From contig UQXJ01000035.1 in the NCBI GenBank assembly GCA_900545015.1, positions 1-13,588 of the forward strand: a stretch of DNA of 13,588 nt. The letters run 5' to 3'. The notes beneath the pieces are model-generated. The model was not told the origin of the DNA. It did no database searches and worked only from the letters and a program-made list of their open reading frames with translations. The translations under genes were made by a program, and so were the position numbers. Source of the stretch: an uncultured Mollicutes bacterium (GTDB lineage Bacteria > Bacillota_I > Bacilli_A > RFN20 > CAG-826). Positions 6,484 through 13,588 of this stretch are shown piece by piece (positions within the stretch are counted from its first letter, which is position 1; the number at the start of each line of letters is the position of its first letter).

Positions 6484-7647
6484 TTATTTATTTTCTTTTT
6501 TAGTTTCCTTTAATTCTGGATAAACCGAATAAACTTTTTCTAATGCTCTATCGATTGCATCAGATTCAGCTTTTCCAACTCCATCAGTAACTCTTTCAAG
6601 TGCTTTTTTCTTTTTATTTAAAGCGAACTTTATTTCACTTGCACTTTTTTCAACAAGTCCAATATAAAGAATATAAGTTCTAATTGAAGGCAAATCCTTA
6701 CAGCCTAATATGTAATTTCTAGTAGTTTCATCTAAACTCTTGTAGTAATTAGTTGCTTCTTCAATGTCTTTTGTCATAAAAAGAACATAAGCTTTTTCAA
6801 TTTCATTTTCTAAAAGAGTACTCTTAGACATTTTAGCTTTATTTTCAATATTCTTATCTAAAATTTCTAAAGTTTTATCTACGTTTTCATTAACAAATTC
6901 ATGCTTAGCAGCTAATAAATTAACTTGAGCTGTAAAATCTGTAATTTCATCAAAGACAGTAACTTTTTCATTTTTAATTCCATAATAATCATTTGCTTCA
7001 AGTAATAATTTTTCATTATATGCAACAACATTAATTTTCTTATTTAAAGCAACAATTCTATATCCATCATTTAATGAATCAAGTTTTGCTGGGAAGTAAT
7101 TGTAGAAAGCAAAACATCCACCAATTGTAGCAACAACAATAACTCCATATTTAATAAATTGAAGTGGATCGCCTGTGTTAGCTCTTTCCGGAGTTTTAAT
7201 AAAAACGACAACACAATATAAAGCAACAAATTCTAAAAGTATTAATAAAAGTGGAGTAAATACATAAAACATTGGATTGCTTTTTTCCTTTTTAGGTTTA
7301 ATAATCGTTTCTCCACTAAGTCCATTAAATGACTTAAATTTAAATTTTAATTGAGGTTTTGCAGCGTTTTTCACTAACACTTTATAAAAACAGAGACCTA
7401 ACATATTGAAAGATAATATCTCATATCCACCAATTAATCCTCCAATTAAATGTCCGACTTCAATAAAAGCAACGTTGATTAAAACGCCTATTAATAAAGC
7501 AACAAGTAAGAAAGCGAAGTTTTGTCCTGCTGTTTGAGCTATGTAGCCACTACTCATTGCAGGCCTAAAAACTAATAAACCAACAGCAAGAATAATGCCT
7601 GCCATTACTAAGTAAATAAAACTACTTATATAATCTTCTTTTGTCAT
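6484..7647 (-). CDS. Multi-pass membrane protein resembling a site-2-protease (M50) relative with a degenerate zinc motif
   Basis: 387 residues. About four membrane spans are visible (near 8-28, 43-72, 127-150, 165-183). The second contains IEVGH (62-66) followed by a glycine-rich stretch, the position and context of the HExxH zinc motif in site-2-protease-like proteins. The first histidine is isoleucine here, so canonical zinc chemistry is unlikely. NDG at 193-195 resembles the distal metal-binding DG of the same group. After a basic segment (98-123) with GLSGETIIKPKK, the last 190 residues are cytosolic, helical and charged, possibly TPR-like. I recognise the family only by motif layout; it could also be an unrelated membrane protein. 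Start supported by AAAGGTGAT (7651-7659). It lies 90 bp after the TetR-type gene on the same strand with no clear terminator, so it may be read partly from that operon. Confidence 0.85.
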   Translation of the reverse strand: MTKEDYISSFIYLVMAGIILAVGLLVFRPAMSSGYIAQTAGQNFAFLLVALLIGVLINVAFIEVGHLIGGLIGGYEILSFNMLGLCFYKVLVKNAAKPQLKFKFKSFNGLSGETIIKPKKEKSNPMFYVFTPLLLILLEFVALYCVVVFIKTPERANTGDPLQFIKYGVIVVATIGGCFAFYNYFPAKLDSLNDGYRIVALNKKINVVAYNEKLLLEANDYYGIKNEKVTVFDEITDFTAQVNLLAAKHEFVNENVDKTLEILDKNIENKAKMSKSTLLENEIEKAYVLFMTKDIEEATNYYKSLDETTRNYILGCKDLPSIRTYILYIGLVEKSASEIKFALNKKKKALERVTDGVGKAESDAIDRALEKVYSVYPELKETKKENK

Positions 7648-7737
7648 AAAATCACCTTTCTGCTATAGAGCAAACGTCTTATAGTGAAACTTAATTAAAT
7701 TAATTCTAATGGTTTTTAAGATTTAAGTAAATGAAAC

Positions 7738-8274
7738 TTAGTTGTTTAAGTTCTTATAATTATTAACAATATAATTAATTATATCCTCATTTATTAAACA
7801 CTCCATCTTTTTAAAGAGTTCAGTTTTGGAATAATCTCCATTTGAATAATAATAAAGAAGTTGATTTGTAATTGAATTAGTTAAAAAACGATCAACATCT
7901 TTTTTAGCATCAATTGAAAGATTAAACTTATTTAAATAAAAAAGATGTGAACGATAAAAATAAGAAAACGTAAATTCTTGAATTATATCGTTGGCGCTAC
8001 TTTTAAGAATTTCTTTAAACAAGAATTCTTTTTCATAGAGCTTATCAATGATAGTTAATAAAATTTTGTCATAATCAGTTTCTTCTTTGATTTCTAATTC
8101 TTCTTTTTGCATTAACGAAAGAATTAGATCATAAATATTTTTATAGTGATAATAAAAAGTTTGACGCTTAATTCCTAAAGTATCAACAATTGTTTGAACA
8201 TCAATTGTTTCAATGTTTCTTTCTTCAAGAAGTTTTAAAAATGTATTTTCAATATTTTCTTCTCTATTTTTCAT
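7738..8274 (-). CDS. TetR/AcrR-type transcriptional regulator
   Basis: 178 residues. The N-terminal DNA-binding domain has the family's helix-turn-helix: residues about 25-44 read as IDVQTIVDTLGIKRQTFYYH, ending in the typical TFYYHYKNIYDLI signature (39-51). The rest is an all-helical ligand-binding and dimerisation domain without a recognisable specificity. The short size and motif resemble the DhaS-like subgroup. The start codon overlaps the stop of the P-type ATPase gene (ATGA, 8274-8271), with a weak AAGGAA site upstream, so it is the third gene of the transporter operon and is probably made with it. The likely target is the palindrome at 13527-13549 ahead of the operon, giving negative autoregulation; that link is inferred from position only. 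The ligand is unknown. Confidence 0.9.
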   Translation of the reverse strand: MKNREENIENTFLKLLEERNIETIDVQTIVDTLGIKRQTFYYHYKNIYDLILSLMQKEELEIKEETDYDKILLTIIDKLYEKEFLFKEILKSSANDIIQEFTFSYFYRSHLFYLNKFNLSIDAKKDVDRFLTNSITNQLLYYYSNGDYSKTELFKKMECLINEDIINYIVNNYKNLNN

Positions 8275-10706
8275 TTTTTCTTTTTCCTTTTAATAATATA
8301 TGGTATTCCAAGAACTAGAAGCATAAAGACAAAAGTAATGCCTAAAGCAATTGCAAGCACAGCCATCATTTCAGGTGATAGATGTCTTGGAGGTTTTGGT
8401 CCATATAAACTTAACCAGTTTGTTCCATATATTGACCAAATAAAGACACATATACCAACGACAATACTTCCTGTAATTACACTAACCCTATATTTATTTA
8501 ATGGTACACAAGTCCCAATTAAAACAAACATAGACACAATTGAAATATAGTATGTTGTAATTGTACGATAAATAAAGGCATTTTGGTCAAACATATGTGT
8601 AAAATACATTGTTAAATAAAGAATAATAACGCCTAAAGATATAACTATTCCTCCAGGTAAAGCTTTTTGCAAAATATTAGAAATAAATCCACCTTCTATT
8701 CTTTCTTTATTAGGTTCTAGGGCTAAGAAGAATGCACTTAATCCAATCGAACATAATTCCCAAACATAGAATGTTCCTGGTACAAAGTTCCAAGTTAGTC
8801 CCCCACAAAGTCCAAATATCATAAAGAAAATATTAGTAATTACACTAAAAACAGTTTTAACAAGGAATAAAGAACAGGTTCTTTGAAGATTATTAATTAC
8901 TCTTCTTCCTTCAGAGACAATATAAGGAAGACCACTAAAATTATTATCAATTAAAACTAAATTTGCTAATTCTTTTGCTGCCTCACTAGCGTCAGCAATA
9001 CTAATAGAAACATTACTGCTCTTAAAAGCTAAAATATCATTTACACCATCGCCGAACATAGCAACTGTGTGCCCACTTTCCTTAAGCCCTTCGATTACAA
9101 TTCTTTTTTGCTCTGGTGTAACTCTACCAAAAACATCATAGTTTTGCGCGATTTTTTTAACTTCATCGTCTGTTAAACCTTCTAATGAAATAGTTTTAAT
9201 ATCATCTTTCAAACCAACATTTAAAGCAACATTTTGAATGGTTAAAGGGTTGTCTCCACTAATGATTTTTATCTTAACGTCGTTTTCTTTAAACCATTCA
9301 ATAATCTCATGAGCATCATCTTTTATATGATCTCTAATACGAACTACAGCGACAAGTTCAATATCTTCAGGGAGTTTTTCATCTTCAATATAATTCTTTG
9401 AAATTCCAATAAGCAGAACACGTTCTCCGTTTAATGAAAATTCAAAAATTTTACTTATTGCATCTTCATTAAGATTTTTAAAATTAACGAATCCATAAGC
9501 GCCCATTACAACCGTTCCGATGCCTTTAAAAGATGCTGCACTATATTTATTATCTGAATCAAAATTAATTTTGTCATATGGCTCAAGATTATTTCCATCA
9601 CCAAAATAATCTTCAATTGCATGTGCTGTAAAATTGTTTTCATTTAAATAGCTATTAAAGTTTTTGATATATTCATCAATTTCTTCCTTTTTATAATTAT
9701 TTTCAAAGTACATCACATCGTAAACTTCCATCGTTCCATCTGTTAAAGTTCCAGTTTTATCAAGACAAAGAACATCAACACGAGCAAGTGTGTCAAGAGA
9801 ATACATGTCTTGAACAAGAACTCTTTTGCCAGATAAAGTAATAACTCCAGCAGCTAAAGATGTAGAGAATAATAAATACATTCCAGATGGAATAAGAGAA
9901 ATAATTGCTCCGCTTAAAGGTGCAACAAAATAATTTCCAATATATTCGTATGTCCATTCAATTTCACCAGAACCATAAATATAATTCGATAAAATCGTAA
10001 TCCCAATTTGAAGTAATCCGAGAATTAAAACAAATAAAGCAATATATTTAAAAATACTATTTATTTCAATATATAAACGAGATTTTACTTTTTTAAATTC
10101 TTTGCTCTTTTTTTGAAGTGTTCTGATGTAATTTTCTGCGCCAACTTTGTCTACCCTAACGTAAATATCTCCACTTGTAATAGCTGATCCGCTAAGCAAA
10201 GAATCATCAGCGTTCTTTTTTATAACATCGCTCTCTCCTGTTAATATTGATTCATTAACTTTTGCTTTTCCAAAAAGACATGTTGAATCACAAGGTATAA
10301 CATCATTAGTCCTTAAATGCAAAATGTCATCAAGAACTATTTCATCACTAAAAATTTCTGTTTCTTTTCCATCACGAATAACAGTTATTCTCTTTCTTTG
10401 AATTAATGATAATTTATCAACAGCCATTTTCGCTTTGATATCACTATAAATGCCAATTAAAAGGTTAGCAGATAAAATGAAAATAAAAATACAATTTTTA
10501 TAAAGTTTAAAAGTAACTAAAATGACAGCAATGATGAACATTATGACATTTAAGAAAGTGAAAAGATTTCGGAGAATAATTTCAAATATTTTCTTTGAGC
10601 CACGTGCTTTTTCTTCTTTATTAATTAAGCCGTTATCAACTCTTTCTTTAACTTCTTCAGTAGATAAGCCTTCGTTAATGCTTTTTTTAATGCGTTCTAA
10701 TTCCAT
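8271..10706 (-). CDS. P-type cation-transporting ATPase, CtpE-like
   Basis: 811 residues with all core P-type motifs: TGES in the actuator domain (156-159), the phosphorylation site DKTGT (D316), KG at 394-395 in the nucleotide pocket, SGDNPLT (483-489) and GDGVND (552-557). Spans lie near 47-65, 70-88, 217-240, 258-285 and six more from about 610 to the C-terminus. No heavy-metal-binding domain or CPx motif is present. LVQDMYSLDTLARVDVLCLD before the phosphorylation site and FFLALEPNKER after M6 resemble mycobacterial CtpE, linked to Ca2+ uptake. M4 has PSGM (273-276) where SERCA-type pumps have PEGL, so the ion is uncertain. AAGGAG (10713-10718) lies inside the upstream gene; the ATG overlaps that gene's stop by one base, and its own stop overlaps the TetR-type start. 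Transport of Ca2+ or another cation in an envelope-stress role is inference. Confidence 0.93.
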   Translation of the reverse strand: MELERIKKSINEGLSTEEVKERVDNGLINKEEKARGSKKIFEIILRNLFTFLNVIMFIIAVILVTFKLYKNCIFIFILSANLLIGIYSDIKAKMAVDKLSLIQRKRITVIRDGKETEIFSDEIVLDDILHLRTNDVIPCDSTCLFGKAKVNESILTGESDVIKKNADDSLLSGSAITSGDIYVRVDKVGAENYIRTLQKKSKEFKKVKSRLYIEINSIFKYIALFVLILGLLQIGITILSNYIYGSGEIEWTYEYIGNYFVAPLSGAIISLIPSGMYLLFSTSLAAGVITLSGKRVLVQDMYSLDTLARVDVLCLDKTGTLTDGTMEVYDVMYFENNYKKEEIDEYIKNFNSYLNENNFTAHAIEDYFGDGNNLEPYDKINFDSDNKYSAASFKGIGTVVMGAYGFVNFKNLNEDAISKIFEFSLNGERVLLIGISKNYIEDEKLPEDIELVAVVRIRDHIKDDAHEIIEWFKENDVKIKIISGDNPLTIQNVALNVGLKDDIKTISLEGLTDDEVKKIAQNYDVFGRVTPEQKRIVIEGLKESGHTVAMFGDGVNDILAFKSSNVSISIADASEAAKELANLVLIDNNFSGLPYIVSEGRRVINNLQRTCSLFLVKTVFSVITNIFFMIFGLCGGLTWNFVPGTFYVWELCSIGLSAFFLALEPNKERIEGGFISNILQKALPGGIVISLGVIILYLTMYFTHMFDQNAFIYRTITTYYISIVSMFVLIGTCVPLNKYRVSVITGSIVVGICVFIWSIYGTNWLSLYGPKPPRHLSPEMMAVLAIALGITFVFMLLVLGIPYIIKRKKKK

Positions 10707-13522
10707 TACTCACTCCTTAAAGCAATAACAGGATCTTTTTTAGCTGCAGCCCTTGCAGGAATTAAACTGCTGATATATCCAAGTAAAATAGAAATAGCGA
10801 TAAGCGTTAAAACAGCTGTCCATTTTAAAGAAGCAATATTTCCAATGTAGTACTCTGGATAAACATAATTGATAATTGCATTAATTGGATAGCAACATAT
10901 AAAAGAAAAAGCGCATCCAATACATCCACTTATAAATCCAGTGGCAACACATTCAGCTTCAAATAAACGTCCAACATCTTTTTTTCTTGCTCCTAAAGCT
11001 CTTAAAATACCAATTTCTTTAGTTCTTTCAATAACGCTTACATAAGTGATAATTGCAGTCATAACAGAACTAACAAGTAAAGAAATAGAAGCAAAAACAA
11101 TTAAAACAATTGAAATAATATCTATTAATTGACTTAAAGACTCAGTAAATGTTCCAACCAAATCACTATAAAATACTTGTTCATAAGTATTAGCGGCATG
11201 GTCAGCGCTTTTCCCAGTTTCGTCAATCACATTAAATTCATCCAATTTTGTTAATAATTTTGCTTTATTTGATAAGTTCGAAGGAAAAATAACAATAGAA
11301 CTAATATTTGAATAGCTATTAACATAAGCAAGTAAGCTTATAACGTAAGGATAGGCTTCTTCCTTTTTTCCAGGAAGTAATAAACTACCTGAAATTTTTG
11401 TAAAATAATCTTTTAATATACTCGTTCCATTTTCTTTTAAATCATCTCTGATTAAATCAGCACCAATAATATTAGCCCATTTTAAATAGTCAGTTATTGT
11501 ATAACCATCGGTTTCATTTTTCTTTTCACTTCCTGAGAAAATAAAATAAAAACTAAAATATTTATTAAATAAATTATTTAAAGTTGAAACAGTGACACTG
11601 CCTGAAGAGTTGATATTCTCAATGTCTTTAATTAAATCAGAAGTACTCATTCCGCTTTTCCAAACAACATTGTTTTTAATATTTCCATAAATTTTTGATT
11701 GATTATTTTTAGAAACAATAAATTCTTCAAGCGATTTTTGATAGCACAAGCCAGTTGTCATTGAACTAACCATTGCTTCTTTTTTAGGTCTTAAAATTCC
11801 TGAAATTTTTAATTTCACGCCTTTTGAACTATCATTATATAAAGAATCTAAATCATTATTTTCATAATAATATACAGGTTTTGATGAATTTTCGACAGTT
11901 TTTGACTTTTCATTATAAAATTCATCATTATTAAAAACTTTATATTCTTTCTTTAAAATATCATCGAAACTTATTGGATTTTTTTCTGCATAATCAACAT
12001 TTACACTATCATCATTCGAATAAAACCCAAGTTGTTTTAAAGCACTTAATGAAATTTGGTTTCTAGAATCAACAACAAGAACAAGTTCGTTCATATTGTT
12101 TTTATCTGGATAATTTCCAGCAATTAAGTCGTATGATTTGCTTATATATTCTTCTTCACCATATAGAACATGCCAATAAGTAGTAGGAAGTCCAGTGACT
12201 GTAGAAATCATTGAATTAAGTGACCCAGTTGTACCATTTCTAACAGCATAAGCTTTACTATTAGTTGGGTCTAACGTTGTTAAATTTAAAGAATAAGTAT
12301 CACCATAATTTATTAAATAATCGTTTAATAATTTTGTTTCAGTTTTCAATTTTTTAAGATAATTTATATATTTTTCTGTAATGTTGTTATATTGAATTTT
12401 TTGTGTTCCCATGTTGTTAATGTATGGATAAACAAAAGTTTTATCGCTGTATTGAGGATTTTCAACAAAATCATCGCCTTTTTCATAAGTGATTGTATAA
12501 GAACTAACAGTTACAGGCATTTGGGAAGCGCTTTGTTCTTCCATTCTTTCTATATAATCACCAAATCCATTATTAACAGCTAAAACAAGAGCAACGCCAA
12601 TAATACCGAAAGAAGCAGCGGTTGCAGTTGCTAGCGTTCTTCCTTTTTTTGTTAATAAATTCTTTAAAGAAATCTTTAACGCACTAAAGAAACTCATTCT
12701 TGAATATTTTTCTTTATTTTTTTCTTCTTTTTTTAGTTTTCTTTTTTGCTTTTTATTTTTTTCATCAATCAAAACGAAATAATCTGAATTATTTTCTTTT
12801 TCATCACGATAAAGTTTATCTTCGTTCTCTTTTATTTTTTGAATTTCATTTGCTTGAGTATCGTTTTCAACTTCGCCATCTTTAAATTCAATAATTCTAT
12901 CTGAATATTGAACTGCAAGTTCTTTATTATGAGTGACCATAATAATTAATTTATCTTTAGAAATCTCTTTTAAAAGATCCATAATTTGAATGCTAGTAGT
13001 TGAATCAAGTGCACCTGTAGGTTCATCGGCTAAAATAATTTCAGGATCATGAATAATAGCTCTAGCAATAGCTACTCTTTGCATTTGCCCACCACTTAAT
13101 TGATTTGGTCTTTTGTTATATAGATCTTTTAAGCCAACTTTGTCAAGCGCCTCTCTACCTTTTCTAAGTTTTTCTCTTCTATTTAAGCCATTAAGAGTAA
13201 GACTCATAACAACATTTTCAAGAATGCTTAAATGAGGTATTAAGTTATATGATTGGAAAACAAAACCAATCCTTTTGTTACGATAATTATCCCAATCTTT
13301 ATCGTTATATTCTTTAGTTGAATGGCCTTCAATAATTAAGTCTCCACTTGTATACTTATCAAGCCCACCGATGATGTTTAAAGTGGTAGTTTTACCACAT
13401 CCAGAAGGTCCTAAAATAGAGCAAAATTGTCGCTTAGGGAAATATAAATTAATTCCTTTTAAAGCAGGGTATGGCTTCTTATCAACAAAATAGTCTTTCT
13501 TAATATTTACGAGTTCTAACAT
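10706..13522 (-). CDS. ABC transporter, fused ATPase and FtsX-like permease (MacB type)
   Basis: 938 residues. The N-terminal ATPase has Walker A GPSGCGKTT (38-46), Q-loop Q90, signature LSGGQ (142-146), Walker B IILADE (162-167) and H-loop H198. A charged linker (about 218-275) leads to the permease: one span near 298-318, a very large extracellular domain (about 320-800), then three spans (near 803-826, 856-880, 903-925). ERTKEIGILRALGA (832-845) and the C-terminal PARAAAKKDPVIALR are typical FtsX-domain features. In MacB-type systems the ATPase drives mechanical work on the outer-face domain rather than classical transport, often for antimicrobial-peptide or envelope stress. Half-transporter, so it should dimerise. 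First gene of a coupled operon with the P-type ATPase and TetR-type genes. No Shine-Dalgarno sequence precedes the ATG; a 23-bp palindrome occupies that space. Substrate unknown. Confidence 0.95.
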   Translation of the reverse strand: MLELVNIKKDYFVDKKPYPALKGINLYFPKRQFCSILGPSGCGKTTTLNIIGGLDKYTSGDLIIEGHSTKEYNDKDWDNYRNKRIGFVFQSYNLIPHLSILENVVMSLTLNGLNRREKLRKGREALDKVGLKDLYNKRPNQLSGGQMQRVAIARAIIHDPEIILADEPTGALDSTTSIQIMDLLKEISKDKLIIMVTHNKELAVQYSDRIIEFKDGEVENDTQANEIQKIKENEDKLYRDEKENNSDYFVLIDEKNKKQKRKLKKEEKNKEKYSRMSFFSALKISLKNLLTKKGRTLATATAASFGIIGVALVLAVNNGFGDYIERMEEQSASQMPVTVSSYTITYEKGDDFVENPQYSDKTFVYPYINNMGTQKIQYNNITEKYINYLKKLKTETKLLNDYLINYGDTYSLNLTTLDPTNSKAYAVRNGTTGSLNSMISTVTGLPTTYWHVLYGEEEYISKSYDLIAGNYPDKNNMNELVLVVDSRNQISLSALKQLGFYSNDDSVNVDYAEKNPISFDDILKKEYKVFNNDEFYNEKSKTVENSSKPVYYYENNDLDSLYNDSSKGVKLKISGILRPKKEAMVSSMTTGLCYQKSLEEFIVSKNNQSKIYGNIKNNVVWKSGMSTSDLIKDIENINSSGSVTVSTLNNLFNKYFSFYFIFSGSEKKNETDGYTITDYLKWANIIGADLIRDDLKENGTSILKDYFTKISGSLLLPGKKEEAYPYVISLLAYVNSYSNISSIVIFPSNLSNKAKLLTKLDEFNVIDETGKSADHAANTYEQVFYSDLVGTFTESLSQLIDIISIVLIVFASISLLVSSVMTAIITYVSVIERTKEIGILRALGARKKDVGRLFEAECVATGFISGCIGCAFSFICCYPINAIINYVYPEYYIGNIASLKWTAVLTLIAISILLGYISSLIPARAAAKKDPVIALRSE

Positions 13523-13526
13523 ATAG

Positions 13527-13549
13527 TAGAATTATATTATATAATTCTA
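13527..13549. promoter_or_regulatory. Perfect 23-bp palindrome, candidate TetR-type operator of the transporter operon
   Basis: Arms of 11 bp, TAGAATTATAT (13527-13537) and its exact complement (13539-13549), flank a single central T at 13538. The near edge is five bases from the start codon of the ABC gene (13522). On the minus strand the palindrome contains two overlapping TATAAT boxes (13541-13536 and 13536-13531), so a protein bound here would block transcription. Size and symmetry suit a TetR-family dimer, and such a gene ends the operon. As RNA it would form a hairpin beside the start codon. Confidence 0.65.
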
Positions 13550-13588
13550 AATTTTCATATAATACACATTAAATATTTACAAAAAATT

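Noticed and set aside
7690..7708. TAGAATTA half-site and 13-bp AT palindrome upstream of the M50-like gene, as a second regulator site
   Set aside because: Only one arm (8 bases) matches the 13527-13549 palindrome and the rest diverges; in such AT-rich DNA this is weak, so it was not called as an operator.
1..13588. CRISPR array, tRNA or rRNA genes
   Set aside because: No regularly spaced repeats, cloverleaf-type sequence or rRNA-like stretch was seen on either strand; the only repeats are the short pair at 1895-1931.

Overview
The window is AT-rich DNA (roughly 30% G+C by eye) with strong AGGAGG-type ribosome binding sites and compact intrinsic terminators. All genes read with UGA as stop and tryptophan coded by UGG. 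This fits a low-GC Gram-positive bacterium of the Bacilli/Clostridia type, possibly an uncultured gut Erysipelotrichia- or RF39-like lineage. It argues against a UGA=Trp mollicute. The taxonomic guess is inference from gene content and base composition only.

Layout. Positions 1-686 (minus strand) hold the 5' part of a bacterial group IIC intron: the ribozyme 5' half, then the start of its reverse transcriptase/maturase gene, which hits a stop at codon 56. The intron begins directly after the U-tract of the terminator (687-715) of a family 4 glycosyltransferase gene (743-1777, minus), a classic group IIC insertion site. A 238-bp intergenic region with short direct and inverted repeats separates that gene from the divergent tldD-tldE operon (2016-4731, plus), which encodes the two subunits of the TldD/TldE metalloprotease. 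A bidirectional terminator (4739-4765) separates tldE from a convergent DegV-family gene (4778-5644, minus). Divergent from it is mscL (5767-6420, plus), with an unusually large extracellular loop, followed by a second bidirectional terminator (6438-6468).

The right half is all on the minus strand. The top gene (10706-13522) is a MacB-like ABC ATPase/FtsX-permease fusion. It overlaps by one base with a CtpE-like P-type cation ATPase (8271-10706), which overlaps by four bases with a TetR-type regulator (7738-8274). About 90 bp further down, with its own ribosome binding site and no obvious terminator in between, lies a membrane protein that looks like a site-2-protease relative lacking the first zinc-binding histidine (6484-7647).

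How the genes may work together. The ABC-ATPase-TetR overlaps indicate co-translation. A perfect 23-bp palindrome (13527-13549) overlaps two possible -10 boxes and lies five bases upstream of the first start codon. It is a good candidate operator for the regulator encoded at the operon's far end, giving an autoregulated envelope-stress or ion/antimicrobial-response module. The other genes (glycolipid-type glycosyltransferase, TldDE, DegV fatty-acid binder, MscL) are ordinary housekeeping or envelope functions. The most notable features are the intron/terminator junction, the palindrome-controlled transporter operon, the degenerate M50-like protein and the enlarged MscL.
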